This document shows, piece by piece, positions 18,045-26,978 of a stretch of DNA of 64,000 nucleotides. The stretch's first letter is position 1; every line of letters starts with the position of its first letter. The translations under genes were made by a program, and so were the position numbers. The notes under the pieces are model-generated. The model ran no database searches and was not told where the DNA came from. It saw only the letters and a list, made by a program, of their open reading frames with translations. Source of the DNA: an uncultured Bacteroidota bacterium (GTDB taxonomy: Bacteria; Bacteroidota; Bacteroidia; Flavobacteriales; Schleiferiaceae); assembly GCA_913057235.1 (NCBI GenBank), contig CAJXNI010000007.1, positions 1 to 64,000 on the forward strand, in the 5' to 3' direction.

Positions 18045-18207
18045 GACTCAAAGAAAAGAATTTTAGGTGAAAGCCTTACCCGTCTATAACTCCGCTTTAG
18101 CCTCCCTTCTGAGGATGGGGAAGAAGAGCACGGGGAATGCGTTTCCTATTAATTGCAAGCTCCTTAAGAAAAAGCGAGGCCTTCAGAATGAATCAAGAAA
18201 CAGATAT

Positions 18208-18240
18208 AAAAAAGCCCCTCGTGAAAGCGAAGGGCTTTTA
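18208..18240 (-). terminator. terminator downstream of tRNA-His
   Basis: On the minus strand a hairpin with AAAGCCC/GGGCTTT arms, extended by TCG/CGA, runs into a U-tract (complement of the A-run at 18208-18213). It lies six bases after the 3' end of tRNA-His. Confidence 0.75.
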
Positions 18241-18246
18241 AAGAAG

Positions 18247-18321
18247 GGTGGAAGATGGGATTCGAACCCACGGCCTCCTGAACCACAATCAGGCGCTCTA
18301 ACCAACTGAGCTACAACCACC
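18247..18321 (-). tRNA. tRNA-His (anticodon GTG)
   Basis: The minus strand folds as a full tRNA: D arm GCTC..GAGC, anticodon arm CCTGA-TTGTGGT-TCAGG with anticodon GTG, and T arm GTGGG-TTCGAAT-CCCAT. The extra G at -1 and the C discriminator are the hallmarks of tRNA-His. CCA is not encoded. The acceptor stem (GTGGTTG with CTTCCAC) contains two adjacent U-U oppositions, which is unusual; see findings. Confidence 0.95.
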
Positions 18322-18350
18322 GTGTGAATTCCTCTTTTTATTGAGGGCTG

Positions 18351-18358
18351 CAAATTTA
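18351..18358 (-). promoter_or_regulatory. tRNA-His promoter -7 box
   Basis: TAAATTTG on the minus strand lies about 30 bases upstream of the tRNA 5' end. It is followed by GCAGCCC, the same extension as at the tRNA-Ser promoter (55084-55097). Confidence 0.6.
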
Positions 18359-18397
18359 TAAAAAGCAGTGATGCACACCAGAAATATTTTTAAAAAA

Positions 18398-18852
18398 TTA
18401 AGGACGCCTTTTAAACTCCTGCAATTTGCGCATTAAACGCAGGTGAAACTGTACTTCGGCTTTATAATAGAGGGCCGCTTTACGGGTGCCCACCGCTTTT
18501 TCAAATTGCGGGAAATAGCGCTTTTTGAGCTGGGCAATGCGCTCCTGCCGGTCTAACTCTTCCAAGACCATTTTTTCAATTCTTCATCGCTTAACTGTTC
18601 ACCCTCATCTTTAAGCTTGCGTTTAAGAAACTCTGCCCTGCGGTGTTCCTGAGTTTGATCCAGTTCTTTTTTGTAGGCATTGTACACGGGCCAAAATTTT
18701 TGGCCTTCCTCCGGACTTAAATCCAGTTGTTCGGTCAGGAATTGAATTCTATACTGCTCCACTTTTTCATGCCGTTGATGCCTACCGGGCTGGCCCCAGC
18801 ATAAAGATGCACTCACAAAAAGTAAAAGTATCGAAAGGGTATAGCACTTCAT
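18398..18852 (-). pseudogene. Spy/LTXXQ-like periplasmic protein gene with a one-base frameshift
   Basis: The first frame (18852-18553) gives a signal peptide (MKCYTLSILLLFVSASLCWG) and a helical domain with LDLSPEEGQKFWPVYNAYKKEL, as in the LTXXQ/Spy-like small periplasmic proteins seen beside ECF-type sigma regulators in Bacteroidota. It stops early (WSWKS). The sequence goes on at once in the next frame: EELKKMVLEELDRQERIAQL ... VGTRKAALYYKAEVQFHLRLMRKLQEFKRRP, ending at 18398. The shift lies at an A6 run (T6 at 18571-18576 on the plus strand). One added base would restore a protein of about 150 residues. It is either a sequencing or assembly slip, a phase-variable tract, or a fresh mutation. 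Confidence 0.8.
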
Positions 18853-18873
18853 AAACTGTAATTTTCTAAGGGT

Positions 18874-19433
18874 TCAGTTTTGATTATTGAGAATAAATAC
18901 ATGTTCACCAATAACATTACCCAATTGAATGATGCGTAAATCTGGAATGTAGCCTAAGCCCAAGCTAAACCGAAAAAAGTTGCCCATTCCGGTCATGATA
19001 TGGCGGTAAATCATATTGTACCTGCTGCCTACCTCAAGGTCCTGATTTGTAAAGAATGGTCTGAACTGCTGGTCATAGCGTTCTACCGCAGAAAGCAAGC
19101 GGTAAGCCTCTTTTTGAGTACTGTCTTTTTTACAATATACTGTAAAATTACCCTTGAAGTATCGTAGTGCTTTTACCAGCTTTTCATGCGAGCGTAAAAA
19201 AGGCGGTAATCTATGCTTTCTGGGTAGCGTTCAATATTAAGGTTTAAGATTTTTTCAGCTACGTCATAATCGCCTTCAAAGGCAAATTCACGGGCTTGCA
19301 AAAAAGCAGAATCTGGAATGGCCGAAATGGTAATGATGTCACCTCCGTTTCTAATGGTGTCTTGCTGCGCCATGGCATGAAAGCTTATCCCGCAAAGGGT
19401 AAGGGCTGCTAAAGCTTTGAATACTTTCTTCAT
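18874..19433 (-). pseudogene. remnant of a YaiO-like outer-membrane protein, internally deleted
   Basis: The ATG at 19433 starts a signal peptide (MKKVFKALAALTLCGISFHAMAQ) and a TPR-like segment (AREFAFEGDYDVAEKILNLNIERYPESIDYRLFYARMKSW), which is how YaiO-type outer-membrane proteins begin. A stop follows immediately. From about 19190 another frame continues with barrel-like strands (VKALRYFKGNFTVYCKK ... MGNFFRFSLGLGYIPDLRI) and ends at 18874 with ILNNQN. Both ends of the gene are present, but some 200 residues of the barrel are missing. The YaiO assignment is by pattern only. A second internal-deletion remnant (13845-14478) lies 4.4 kb away. Confidence 0.65.
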
Positions 19434-19511
19434 TACAAGGCCCAAAAATAGCGCCTTAGCTCTTTAGAACTGTGCTATTTCGGCATCAGCCCCATCTTTA
19501 TCGGTGAAGAA

Positions 19512-20465
19512 TTATTTACGTTCTAGAGCCCGTTTAGCGGCTGCTACAATATTTTTAGCATCTAAACCGTATTTTACCAACAAGTCTGCTGGCTTACCAC
19601 TTTCTCCAAAGCTATCGTTTACGGCCACGTATTCTTGGGGCGTGGGCTGTTTTTGGCTGAGTACTCCCGCTAAGCTTTCGCCCAGGCCACCAAATTTTTG
19701 ATGCTCTTCGGCCGATACCAAGCAACCGGTTTTACCAATGGAATTCAGCAAGGCTTCTTCATCCAGCGGTTTAATGGTATGGAAGTTAATCACTTCAGCA
19801 GAAATTCCTTCTGAGGCCAAGGCCTGAGCTGCTTCTAAGGCCTGCCACACTAGGTGCCCGGTAGCCGCAATGGTAACATCGCTTCCCTCAGTGAGAATTA
19901 CTGCCTTGCCTATTTCAAACTTTTGATCTTCAGCGGTAAAGTTGGGTACTTTGGGCCGCCCAAAACGTAAGTACACTGGGCCTTCGTAATCGGCAATAGC
20001 CAGGGTGGCCGCCTTGGTTTGATTAAAGTCACAGGTGTTAATCACGGTCATACCCGGTAACATTTTCATCAACCCAAGGTCTTCTAAAATTTGGTGGGTA
20101 GCTCCATCTTCACCCAGGGTTAAACCCGAGTGGCTGGCGCAAATTTTCACGTTCTTACCGCTGTAGGCAATGCTCTGGCGGATTTGGTCATACACCCGGC
20201 CGGTAGAAAAGTTGGCAAAAGTGCCCGTGAAGGGAATTTTACCGCCAATGGTTAAGCCTGCGGCTATGCCCATCATATTAGCTTCTGCTATACCTACCTG
20301 GTAAAAACGGTCAGGAAATTCATCGCGAAAAGCGTTCATTTTTAGCGAACCGGTTAAATCTGCACAAAGGCCAATTACGTTGGGATTGGTGCGGCCTAAT
20401 TCCAGTAAGCCAGCGCCAAAGCCTGAGCGGGTGTCTTTTGAGCCTGAGTTGGTGTATGCGTTCAT
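19512..20465 (-). CDS. transketolase, C-terminal subunit
   Basis: The 317-residue protein covers the pyrimidine-binding and C-terminal domains of transketolase. The Glu that activates thiamine diphosphate lies in IAEANMMGIAAGL; later segments are HSGLTLGEDGATHQI and the phosphate-binding region. Together with the N-terminal subunit (21856-22704) it makes the split transketolase of the non-oxidative pentose phosphate pathway, as in many Bacteroidota. Here the two halves are not adjacent: a vWA protein gene lies between them and ends one base before this start. All three run leftward from one promoter. Confidence 0.92.
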   Translation of the reverse strand: MNAYTNSGSKDTRSGFGAGLLELGRTNPNVIGLCADLTGSLKMNAFRDEFPDRFYQVGIAEANMMGIAAGLTIGGKIPFTGTFANFSTGRVYDQIRQSIAYSGKNVKICASHSGLTLGEDGATHQILEDLGLMKMLPGMTVINTCDFNQTKAATLAIADYEGPVYLRFGRPKVPNFTAEDQKFEIGKAVILTEGSDVTIAATGHLVWQALEAAQALASEGISAEVINFHTIKPLDEEALLNSIGKTGCLVSAEEHQKFGGLGESLAGVLSQKQPTPQEYVAVNDSFGESGKPADLLVKYGLDAKNIVAAAKRALERK

Positions 20466-20466
20466 C

Positions 20467-21852
20467 TTAATTGAGTTTTACAATGGTGGTATTACCTGAG
20501 GTTACCGTAAATTTTTCTGCTACTGAATAAATGCTGTTACGCGAGGATTTCACCCTAAACACCACGCGGTAATTACCAGGTTGTAAGGTGAAACTTTGGC
20601 GGGCTAAATCTGGGTTTAGGTCAATGACCCATTTAAGTGTATTGTTTTCTTCTACCAAGATGCTGCCAAAACCAGGCGCAGAACTTTGCAAATTAACCAC
20701 ACCCGGGGGTGGAATACCCAGGGTTGTAGTTTTTCCAGCATCAATGCGAACGCCCTCCATTACAATGCGCGGCAGCGTGAGCATTTCAATGGTGTAAAGG
20801 CCTTCACGGTATTTCTCCGTGCTGTTAAAGTTTTGCAGGTGTAAAATGGACGCCTCCTCAGCGGTACGAATCACGGCCTGCAAATTTTGGTAGGTATTTC
20901 GGCCGGGAATGGTTAGCTTCAAATCGCCCCGTGGCAAGTCTAGGCCTATGTGGTTGTGGGTGCCCCCCGATATGGTAATGTCTTTAAGATGCGCTTCGGG
21001 CTTAGAATGCACGGTCATGTTGTAGCGCACTAGCGGGTCTAGCGAAATGGTGTCTGGAGAGCCTTTGTAGTTGAGCGTATGAATAAATTGCCGGGCCACC
21101 TGACCACTCACCGCGTTATAAAAAGTAATGGGGACGTTGGTTTCAGTAGGTAAACCATTGCCGTCTAATAAATTAACCTGGGCTGTGGTGTTGTTTAAGG
21201 CTTGGGAGATTACAATGCCCAAAACGTTTTGAAAAGTTTTTTCATCAGCGGCATCAAAATAGGTGCCTACACAATCAAAGGTTTGCCGGAAGTTTTTATC
21301 CAAGCCAATGCCAATCACAAAGGGTTTAAGGGTAATGCCTTTCTCCTGTAATTGGCGGGAGGCTGCGCAGGGGTCTTCGTCACAAGCTTCTACGCCATCA
21401 GTTATTAAAATGATGATGTTGCGGCAATTATCACAGGGCGGGAAGTCATAAGCTGCCCGTGAAAGTGAGCGTGCAATAGGCGTGGTGCCTTTTGGACTAA
21501 TACTGCGCAGCTTACTTTTAATGCGGTTAAAATTGCGCTTACCAAAGGCTACCTCTAGCTTGGTGTCATTGCAATCTTGGGGAGGTACCGGTTTTTGGTG
21601 GCCATAAACCCGCAGAGCCAGCTCAAAATTATTGCTTTCCAGGCTTTGCAGGCTGTCTAGCATTTTGGTCATGAGCCTTTGTGCCACGTCAATTTTTTGG
21701 CCGCTTTCCCAACGTGCGTACATACTTTGTGAACCATCAAACACAAAAAGAATGCGGGTGATTACCGGTTCAGGTTCACCTCTGCGTTGAGACCAAGCTT
21801 GAAGCGTTAGACCCAAAAAACAAAAGAATAGTATTGACTTGAGCGTCTGCAA
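20467..21852 (-). CDS. secreted von Willebrand factor A domain protein inside the transketolase operon
   Basis: This 461-residue protein has a signal peptide (MQTLKSILFFCFLGLTLQAWS) and a vWA domain at about 32-205. The metal-ion-dependent adhesion site is complete: DGSQS (Asp39), the Thr in PKGTTP and the Asp in LITDGVE. The C-terminal 250 residues are beta-rich and end with a PEGA-like or Ig-like segment (GNYRVVFRVKSSRNSIYSVAEKFTV). A Cys pair in PPCDNC and others suggest disulfides. It starts four bases after the stop of the N-terminal transketolase gene and stops one base before the C-terminal one, so it must be co-transcribed with both. No function can be assigned; an exported protein has no obvious link with a cytoplasmic enzyme. 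Confidence 0.85.
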   Translation of the reverse strand: MQTLKSILFFCFLGLTLQAWSQRRGEPEPVITRILFVFDGSQSMYARWESGQKIDVAQRLMTKMLDSLQSLESNNFELALRVYGHQKPVPPQDCNDTKLEVAFGKRNFNRIKSKLRSISPKGTTPIARSLSRAAYDFPPCDNCRNIIILITDGVEACDEDPCAASRQLQEKGITLKPFVIGIGLDKNFRQTFDCVGTYFDAADEKTFQNVLGIVISQALNNTTAQVNLLDGNGLPTETNVPITFYNAVSGQVARQFIHTLNYKGSPDTISLDPLVRYNMTVHSKPEAHLKDITISGGTHNHIGLDLPRGDLKLTIPGRNTYQNLQAVIRTAEEASILHLQNFNSTEKYREGLYTIEMLTLPRIVMEGVRIDAGKTTTLGIPPPGVVNLQSSAPGFGSILVEENNTLKWVIDLNPDLARQSFTLQPGNYRVVFRVKSSRNSIYSVAEKFTVTSGNTTIVKLN

Positions 21853-21855
21853 AAA

Positions 21856-22704
21856 TTAGTAGTCTCCTAAAGTTTCTTCCAGTTGATTGAGGGCTTCCGC
21901 TAGCTGTTCATCATTGGGGGCAATGCCGTGCCATTCATGCGTACCTTCCATAAAATCTACTCCGGCTCCCATTTCGGTGTGCATAATTACCATCACAGGC
22001 TTGCCATTTCCGGTAAGGCTTTTAGCTTTTTCCAGGCCTTCCACCACGGTGGCCATGTCATTGCCTTTTTCAATGGTCATCACCTCCCAGCCAAAGGCCA
22101 AAAACTTGGCACCAATATCGCCCAAAGGCATTACTGAATCTGTAGAACCATCAATTTGCTGACCGTTGGCATCTACCGTACAAATGAGGTTATCTACTTT
22201 GTGACCCGGGGCAAATAGAGCAGCTTCCCAAATTTGACCCTCTTGCAGTTCTCCATCTCCGTGGAGGGAGTAAACCAAACGGTCATCACCATTTTGCTTT
22301 TTAGCCAGTGCAGCACCAATGGCCACGCTCATCCCTTGACCTAAAGATCCGCTGGCAATGCGTACACCCGGCAAACCTTCATGCGTAGTGGGGTGACCTT
22401 GCAGGCGCGAATCAATTTTGCGGAAAGTACTTAACTCTTCCGTAGGAAAATAGCCGCTGCGGCTAAGGGTGCTGTAATACACCGGGCTGATGTGACCGTT
22501 GGAGAGAAAAAACAAATCTTGATTTTGGCCGTCCATGTCAAAAGGCTCGGGGCTTTGCCGCATCACGTGATTGAAAAGCGCTACAAAGTATTCTGTACAA
22601 CCTAAGCTACCACCGGGGTGACCAGAGTTCACCGCGTGCACCATGCGTACAATATCTCTTCGCACCTGAGATGCTATTTTCTCCAATTGGGGGATTTGTG
22701 CCAT
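21856..22704 (-). CDS. transketolase, N-terminal subunit
   Basis: The 282-residue protein is the thiamine-diphosphate-binding half of transketolase. Visible motifs are HPGGSLGCTEY, GQGMSVAIGAALAK, and the cofactor/Mg site GDGELQEGQIWEA followed by DANGQQIDG. It is the first gene of the leftward tkt operon, with a promoter box 15 bases upstream of its ATG. The partner subunit is 1.4 kb downstream, after the vWA gene. Length and start are normal for the split form. Confidence 0.93.
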   Translation of the reverse strand: MAQIPQLEKIASQVRRDIVRMVHAVNSGHPGGSLGCTEYFVALFNHVMRQSPEPFDMDGQNQDLFFLSNGHISPVYYSTLSRSGYFPTEELSTFRKIDSRLQGHPTTHEGLPGVRIASGSLGQGMSVAIGAALAKKQNGDDRLVYSLHGDGELQEGQIWEAALFAPGHKVDNLICTVDANGQQIDGSTDSVMPLGDIGAKFLAFGWEVMTIEKGNDMATVVEGLEKAKSLTGNGKPVMVIMHTEMGAGVDFMEGTHEWHGIAPNDEQLAEALNQLEETLGDY

Positions 22705-22718
22705 GCCAAAATTTTTTG

Positions 22719-22726
22719 CAAAACTA
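22719..22726 (-). promoter_or_regulatory. promoter -7 box of the transketolase operon
   Basis: TAGTTTTG on the minus strand fits TAnnTTTG and lies 14 bases upstream of the ATG at 22704, so the leader would be very short. Confidence 0.5.
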
Positions 22727-22817
22727 TTGATTCTTAAAAGGGTAAAAGGGGCTACTGTTGAAAAAAATTAATAAGATGCTGCGCCCGCCACCAATGGTCT
22801 TGCCCCATTAATAAAAT

Positions 22818-22825
22818 TATCTTTG
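22818..22825 (+). promoter_or_regulatory. ychF promoter -7 box
   Basis: TATCTTTG on the plus strand fits TAnnTTTG and lies 21 bases before the ychF ATG at 22847. A TTG at 22800-22802 could be the upstream element, although the 15-base spacing is short. Confidence 0.5.
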
Positions 22826-22846
22826 CCGCCTTTAAAATTGAATTTT

Positions 22847-23941
22847 ATGAAGTGTGGTATTGTTGGTTTACCCAATGTTGGTAAATCTACTTTGTTTAAT
22901 TGCTTGTCTAACGCCAAGGCGCAATCAGCTAACTTTCCTTTTTGCACCATAGAGCCTAACGTAGGCATGGTAACCGTGCCAGACCCTCGCTTAAAAAAGT
23001 TGGAAGAGCTGGTGAATCCGCAAAAAGTGCAGCCTGCCACGGTAGAAATCGTAGACATTGCAGGCTTGGTAAGAGGGGCTAGTAAAGGTGAGGGACTGGG
23101 CAACCAGTTTTTGGCAAATATTAGAGAATGCAATGCCATTATTCACGTTTTGCGGTGTTTTGAAAACGATAATATCACACACGTAGACGGCAGTATTGAC
23201 CCTTTGCGGGATAAGGACACCATAGACACAGAGTTGCAGCTTAAGGATTTGGAAACGCTTGAAAAGCGGATTGAGAAGCACCAAAAAGCAGCAAAATCAG
23301 GCAATAAACTTGAGCAGCAAAAAGTAGACTTTCTAAAGCAACTAAGGGTGCATTTGGAACAGGGCCAAAACATTAGGGCTTATACAGAGCGCAATGAGGA
23401 TCAAGAAGAGTTGCTGGCCGAAATTCAATTTTTAACCGATAAGCCGGTTTTGTATTTGTGCAATGTGGATGAGGCATCGGCTAAAGCTGGAAACGCTTGG
23501 GTGGAAAAAGTGCAAGCCATGGCTAAAACCGAAGCGGCCCAGGTTATTTATTTAGCCGCGGCTACAGAGGCCGATATTGCTCAGCTGGAAGATTATGAAG
23601 AACGCCAAATGTTTTTAGACGATTTAGGCTTAGAAGAACCAGGCGTTAACCGCGTGATTAGAGCGGCCTATGAATTGCTAAACCTGCAAACCTATTTTAC
23701 GGCCGGTGAAAAAGAGGTGCGCGCCTGGACCATAAAGAAAGGTTTTACTGCGCCTCAGGCGGCAGGTGTAATTCACACCGATTTTGAGAAAGGCTTTATT
23801 AGAGCAGAGGTTATAAAATATGCTGATTATGCAGAATTAGGCTCTGAAGCAGCGGTGCGAGAAGCTGGTAAACTTAGCGTAGAGGGGAAAGAATATGTGG
23901 TAGAAGATGGCGATGTGATGCACTTTAGATTTAACGTGTAA
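22847..23941 (+). CDS. ychF: redox-regulated ATPase YchF (Obg-family)
   Basis: The 364-residue protein has the YchF hallmarks. The P-loop GLPNVGKST is at residues 6-14, followed by the switch region ANFPFCTIEPN and the DIAGLVRGASKGEGLGN motif. A coiled-coil insertion and a C-terminal TGS domain (VRAWTIKKGFTAPQAAGVIHTDFEKGFIRAEVI) complete it. YchF binds ATP rather than GTP and associates with ribosomes. I chose the ATG at 22847 because the P-loop then has the family spacing; the eight residues upstream overlap the promoter. It faces the transketolase operon divergently. Confidence 0.97.
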   Translation: MKCGIVGLPNVGKSTLFNCLSNAKAQSANFPFCTIEPNVGMVTVPDPRLKKLEELVNPQKVQPATVEIVDIAGLVRGASKGEGLGNQFLANIRECNAIIHVLRCFENDNITHVDGSIDPLRDKDTIDTELQLKDLETLEKRIEKHQKAAKSGNKLEQQKVDFLKQLRVHLEQGQNIRAYTERNEDQEELLAEIQFLTDKPVLYLCNVDEASAKAGNAWVEKVQAMAKTEAAQVIYLAAATEADIAQLEDYEERQMFLDDLGLEEPGVNRVIRAAYELLNLQTYFTAGEKEVRAWTIKKGFTAPQAAGVIHTDFEKGFIRAEVIKYADYAELGSEAAVREAGKLSVEGKEYVVEDGDVMHFRFNV

Positions 23942-24039
23942 GCTCTGGTTTTAATAAGTTGTTAATACAAAATTGATGGGTTTCTCCGCTAAAAAGTCCC
24001 TTAGTGCTAACTTTAGCGTTTCTGAAAACTGGCTTACTC

Positions 24040-25914
24040 ATGGCAGAGAATAATTACACCGAAGACAACATACGCTCATTAGACTGGAAGGAGCACATCC
24101 GCCTGCGTCCCGGTATGTACATCGGTAAGTTGGGAGATGGGTCTTCGCCCGATGATGGAATATACATCCTGTTAAAGGAGGTTCTAGACAACTCGGTTGA
24201 CGAGTTTGTGATGGGGGCCGGCAAGACCATAGAAATAAGCGTAAAAGAAGGGAATGTTACCGTTAGAGATTACGGCCGGGGCATTCCGCTCGGTAAGGTG
24301 GTAGACGTAGTGTCCAAAATCAATACGGGCGCCAAATATGATTCAAAGGCTTTTAAAAAATCAGTGGGTCTAAATGGGGTGGGTACCAAAGCGGTAAATG
24401 CCCTTAGTGACCGTTTTATGGTGCAGTCTGTGCGCGATGGTAAAACCAAAATTGCCCACTTTGAAAAAGGAGCACTCCTTGAGGAAGAAGATATTAAGGA
24501 AAGCAGTTTGCGCAAAGGCACCAAGGTGGTTTTTACCCCAGACTCCGGTATATTCAAGAATTACCGTTACGCCCATGAGTACATTGAAAAAATGCTCTGG
24601 AACTATGCCTATCTTAATCCTGGATTAACGCTGCTTTTCAACGGAGAGAAAATACATTCAGAAAATGGTCTTAAAGACCTTTTGGCGCATAATTTAGACG
24701 TGCCTACCATGCACGATATAATTCACCTCAAGGGCGATGATATTGAGGTGGCCATAACCCACACCGAGCGCAGCCAGAGTGATAACTACTTTTCTTTTGT
24801 AAACGGGCAACACACCACGCAGGGTGGTACGCACCAATCCGCTTTTCGGGAAGCCCTGGTAAAAACCATGCGTGAGTTTTACAATAAAAACTTTGATGCG
24901 GCTGACATCCGCGAAAGCGTGGTAGCCGCTGTAAGTATAAAGGTGATTGAGCCTGTATTTGAAAGCCAGACTAAAACCAAGTTGGGCTCTTCAGATATGG
25001 GGCCAGATTTACCCACCGTACGCACCTTTGTGGTAGATTTTGTCAAGACCAAACTGGATAATTTCCTGCACCGAAATGAAGAAATTGCCCAAATTATTCA
25101 TAAAAAAATACTGCGGGCTGAAAAGGAACGCAAGGAGCTAAGCGGCATAAAAAAATTAGCCCGTGAGAGGGCCAAAAAAGCCAGCTTGCACAATCGCAAG
25201 CTGCGTGATTGCCGTATCCACTACAGTGATCAAAAAAATGAGCGTAGATTGGAAACTACTTTGTTTATTACCGAGGGAGATTCAGCCAGCGGCAGCATTA
25301 CCAAAAGCCGCGATGTGAATACCCAAGCGGTATTTAGCCTAAAGGGTAAGCCACTTAATTCATACGGATTAACCAAAAAGGTAGTGTATGAAAATGAGGA
25401 GTTTAACCTGTTGCAAGCAGCTTTAAACATAGAGGATGGTTTGGAAGATCTCCGTTACAAAAACGTGGTAATTGCCACTGATGCTGATGTGGACGGCATG
25501 CACATAAGGCTATTACTAATTACTTTCTTTTTGCAATTTTTTCCTGAGTTGGTGCGTGAGGGCCATCTTTTTATTTTACAGACCCCCCTTTTTAGAGTTC
25601 GCAATAAAAAAGAGACTATTTACTGTTACAGCGATGAGGAAAAAAGAGCCGCTCTGCTAAGGTTAGGCGCCAAAGCCGAAATTACGCGCTTCAAGGGTTT
25701 GGGCGAAATTTCTCCAGATGAGTTTAAACACTTCATTGGGGAAGATATAAGGTTGGATCCGGTAATGTTGGGTAAAGACTTAACAATTGACCAATTGTTG
25801 CAATTTTACATGGGTAAAAATACCCCACAGCGCCAGGAATTCATTATTGAGAATCTCCGCGTTGAAAAAGATGTGGTAGATGAAGAAGAAATAGAATTGA
25901 TCAATGAAAATTAA
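24040..25914 (+). CDS. parE: DNA topoisomerase IV subunit B
   Basis: The 624-residue type IIA topoisomerase B subunit shows the GHKL ATPase signatures ([11 protein letters not shown] with the catalytic Glu, [22 protein letters not shown]). It also has the QTK-type loop (ESQTKTKLG) and the TOPRIM motifs EGDSAS and DADVDGMH. The C-terminus lacks the insert of proteobacterial GyrB. Linkage to the parC-like gene downstream supports topoisomerase IV over gyrase. The ATG at 24040 (MAENNYTED) is preferred to the upstream start at 24004. Its stop overlaps the next gene by 11 bases. Confidence 0.92.
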   Translation: MAENNYTEDNIRSLDWKEHIRLRPGMYIGKLGDGSSPDDGIYILLKEVLDNSVDEFVMGAGKTIEISVKEGNVTVRDYGRGIPLGKVVDVVSKINTGAKYDSKAFKKSVGLNGVGTKAVNALSDRFMVQSVRDGKTKIAHFEKGALLEEEDIKESSLRKGTKVVFTPDSGIFKNYRYAHEYIEKMLWNYAYLNPGLTLLFNGEKIHSENGLKDLLAHNLDVPTMHDIIHLKGDDIEVAITHTERSQSDNYFSFVNGQHTTQGGTHQSAFREALVKTMREFYNKNFDAADIRESVVAAVSIKVIEPVFESQTKTKLGSSDMGPDLPTVRTFVVDFVKTKLDNFLHRNEEIAQIIHKKILRAEKERKELSGIKKLARERAKKASLHNRKLRDCRIHYSDQKNERRLETTLFITEGDSASGSITKSRDVNTQAVFSLKGKPLNSYGLTKKVVYENEEFNLLQAALNIEDGLEDLRYKNVVIATDADVDGMHIRLLLITFFLQFFPELVREGHLFILQTPLFRVRNKKETIYCYSDEEKRAALLRLGAKAEITRFKGLGEISPDEFKHFIGEDIRLDPVMLGKDLTIDQLLQFYMGKNTPQRQEFIIENLRVEKDVVDEEEIELINEN

Positions 25915-26476
25915 TACCAAGTCAAGGCTAAAGGCCAATAGAATAGCCTATTTGGTTTGTACCTTTTTCATATTCTTGAATCTGGGATATAAAGTTTTGC
26001 AGGACCGGGAAACCGGGGATGTACGTTTTGAGCTAGGAGCTACTGAGGTGCATGTTGACGGAGCTTGGGTGGAGTGGTACTCGCCTGTTTATTGGCCATT
26101 TTTTGCAATCATTCTTTTTTTGATTTATCGAGGGCCGGTGGTCTTTAAATACGATACTGAAGGTGATGTAATGAATTTGAAGGTGGAAGATAAAGTTTTG
26201 TTTTTTCTAGGCCGCTTTGCTAATAAGCATTACGAATTCCCGAAGCGTAAGCTGGTAGATTGGAATATTATTTCGCTCCCCTTTTTTAGGCTACTAACTG
26301 TAGAAATAGAAAGTAAAACGGGAAGTATACGTACCAGACGGATGCCTATTAGTTATTTGAGAGATAGTGAGTTAAAAAAACTTAAAATGTCATTAAATAA
26401 GGCTAAAAGTTTAAATGCGCGCTTTAAAAAGGAAGGGGACTCTTTGCGTAATAAACCTAAGGATAAATTCTCTTAG
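25904..26476 (+). CDS. hypothetical two-helix membrane protein inside the parE-parC operon
   Basis: The 190-residue protein has two predicted membrane segments (about 14-30 and 62-80). A basic cytoplasmic-looking domain follows: [18 protein letters not shown], then [11 protein letters not shown], then [22 protein letters not shown]. The next gene repeats this plan with similar short motifs (FPKEKLISYKI; KIPATFLLKEERKAITDSL), so the two look like diverged tandem paralogues. It overlaps parE by 11 bases and should be co-translated with it. I recognise no family. The C-terminal domain vaguely recalls PH-like folds, but this is a guess. Confidence 0.75.
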   Translation: MKINTKSRLKANRIAYLVCTFFIFLNLGYKVLQDRETGDVRFELGATEVHVDGAWVEWYSPVYWPFFAIILFLIYRGPVVFKYDTEGDVMNLKVEDKVLFFLGRFANKHYEFPKRKLVDWNIISLPFFRLLTVEIESKTGSIRTRRMPISYLRDSELKKLKMSLNKAKSLNARFKKEGDSLRNKPKDKFS

Positions 26477-26486
26477 TTTCTAAGTC

Positions 26487-26978
26487 ATGCTGGTAAATTC
26501 TAAATGGGCTAAGTGGCCAATAATTATAATCTACCTGATAATTTTTGCAGTGATCATTTATGATGTGTTCATGTACGTGCGCTTTAATAGTGGGGTTAGT
26601 ATTATCCCCATAAGCATGATTCCCATGCAGTTATCAATGGTTGCCTTGCTCTTTTTCTACCTGATAAAATCTTTAGGTGCCTCAGTAGTGCGCTACGCAG
26701 ATGATGGCGCTATTATGGAATTTTACATTGAACATCCCTTATTAAAGTATACCAGCGGTGACCTTATTAAACGTTATGATTTCCCTAAGGAAAAATTGAT
26801 CTCATACAAGATTAAAAGAAAACAATTTCGAAAAGAAATAGAATTAAAACTTACTAGAGGAGAAAGGGGATTTAAAAAGGCAAAAATCCCAGCTACCTTT
26901 CTCTTAAAAGAGGAACGCAAGGCCATAACCGATTCTTTGGATAAAATTTTGGAAAAAAATAAAGATGCTAGAAGGTAA
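26487..26978 (+). CDS. hypothetical membrane protein, paralogue of the preceding gene
   Basis: The 163-residue protein has two hydrophobic segments (about 10-30 and 40-62), then a basic domain matching the preceding gene in order: SVVRYADDGAIMEFYIEHP, FPKEKLISYKI, KIPATFLLKEERKAITDSLDKI. It begins ten bases after its paralogue and overlaps the start of parC by 14 bases, so the order parE-A-B-parC is one translationally coupled block. Function is unknown. Its retention between two essential genes suggests a conserved operon rather than random insertion. Confidence 0.75.
   Translation: MLVNSKWAKWPIIIIYLIIFAVIIYDVFMYVRFNSGVSIIPISMIPMQLSMVALLFFYLIKSLGASVVRYADDGAIMEFYIEHPLLKYTSGDLIKRYDFPKEKLISYKIKRKQFRKEIELKLTRGERGFKKAKIPATFLLKEERKAITDSLDKILEKNKDARR

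Noticed and set aside
18067-18309. Plus-strand ORF of 80 residues
   Set aside because: It runs through the tRNA-His gene and its terminator, so it is not a real protein gene.
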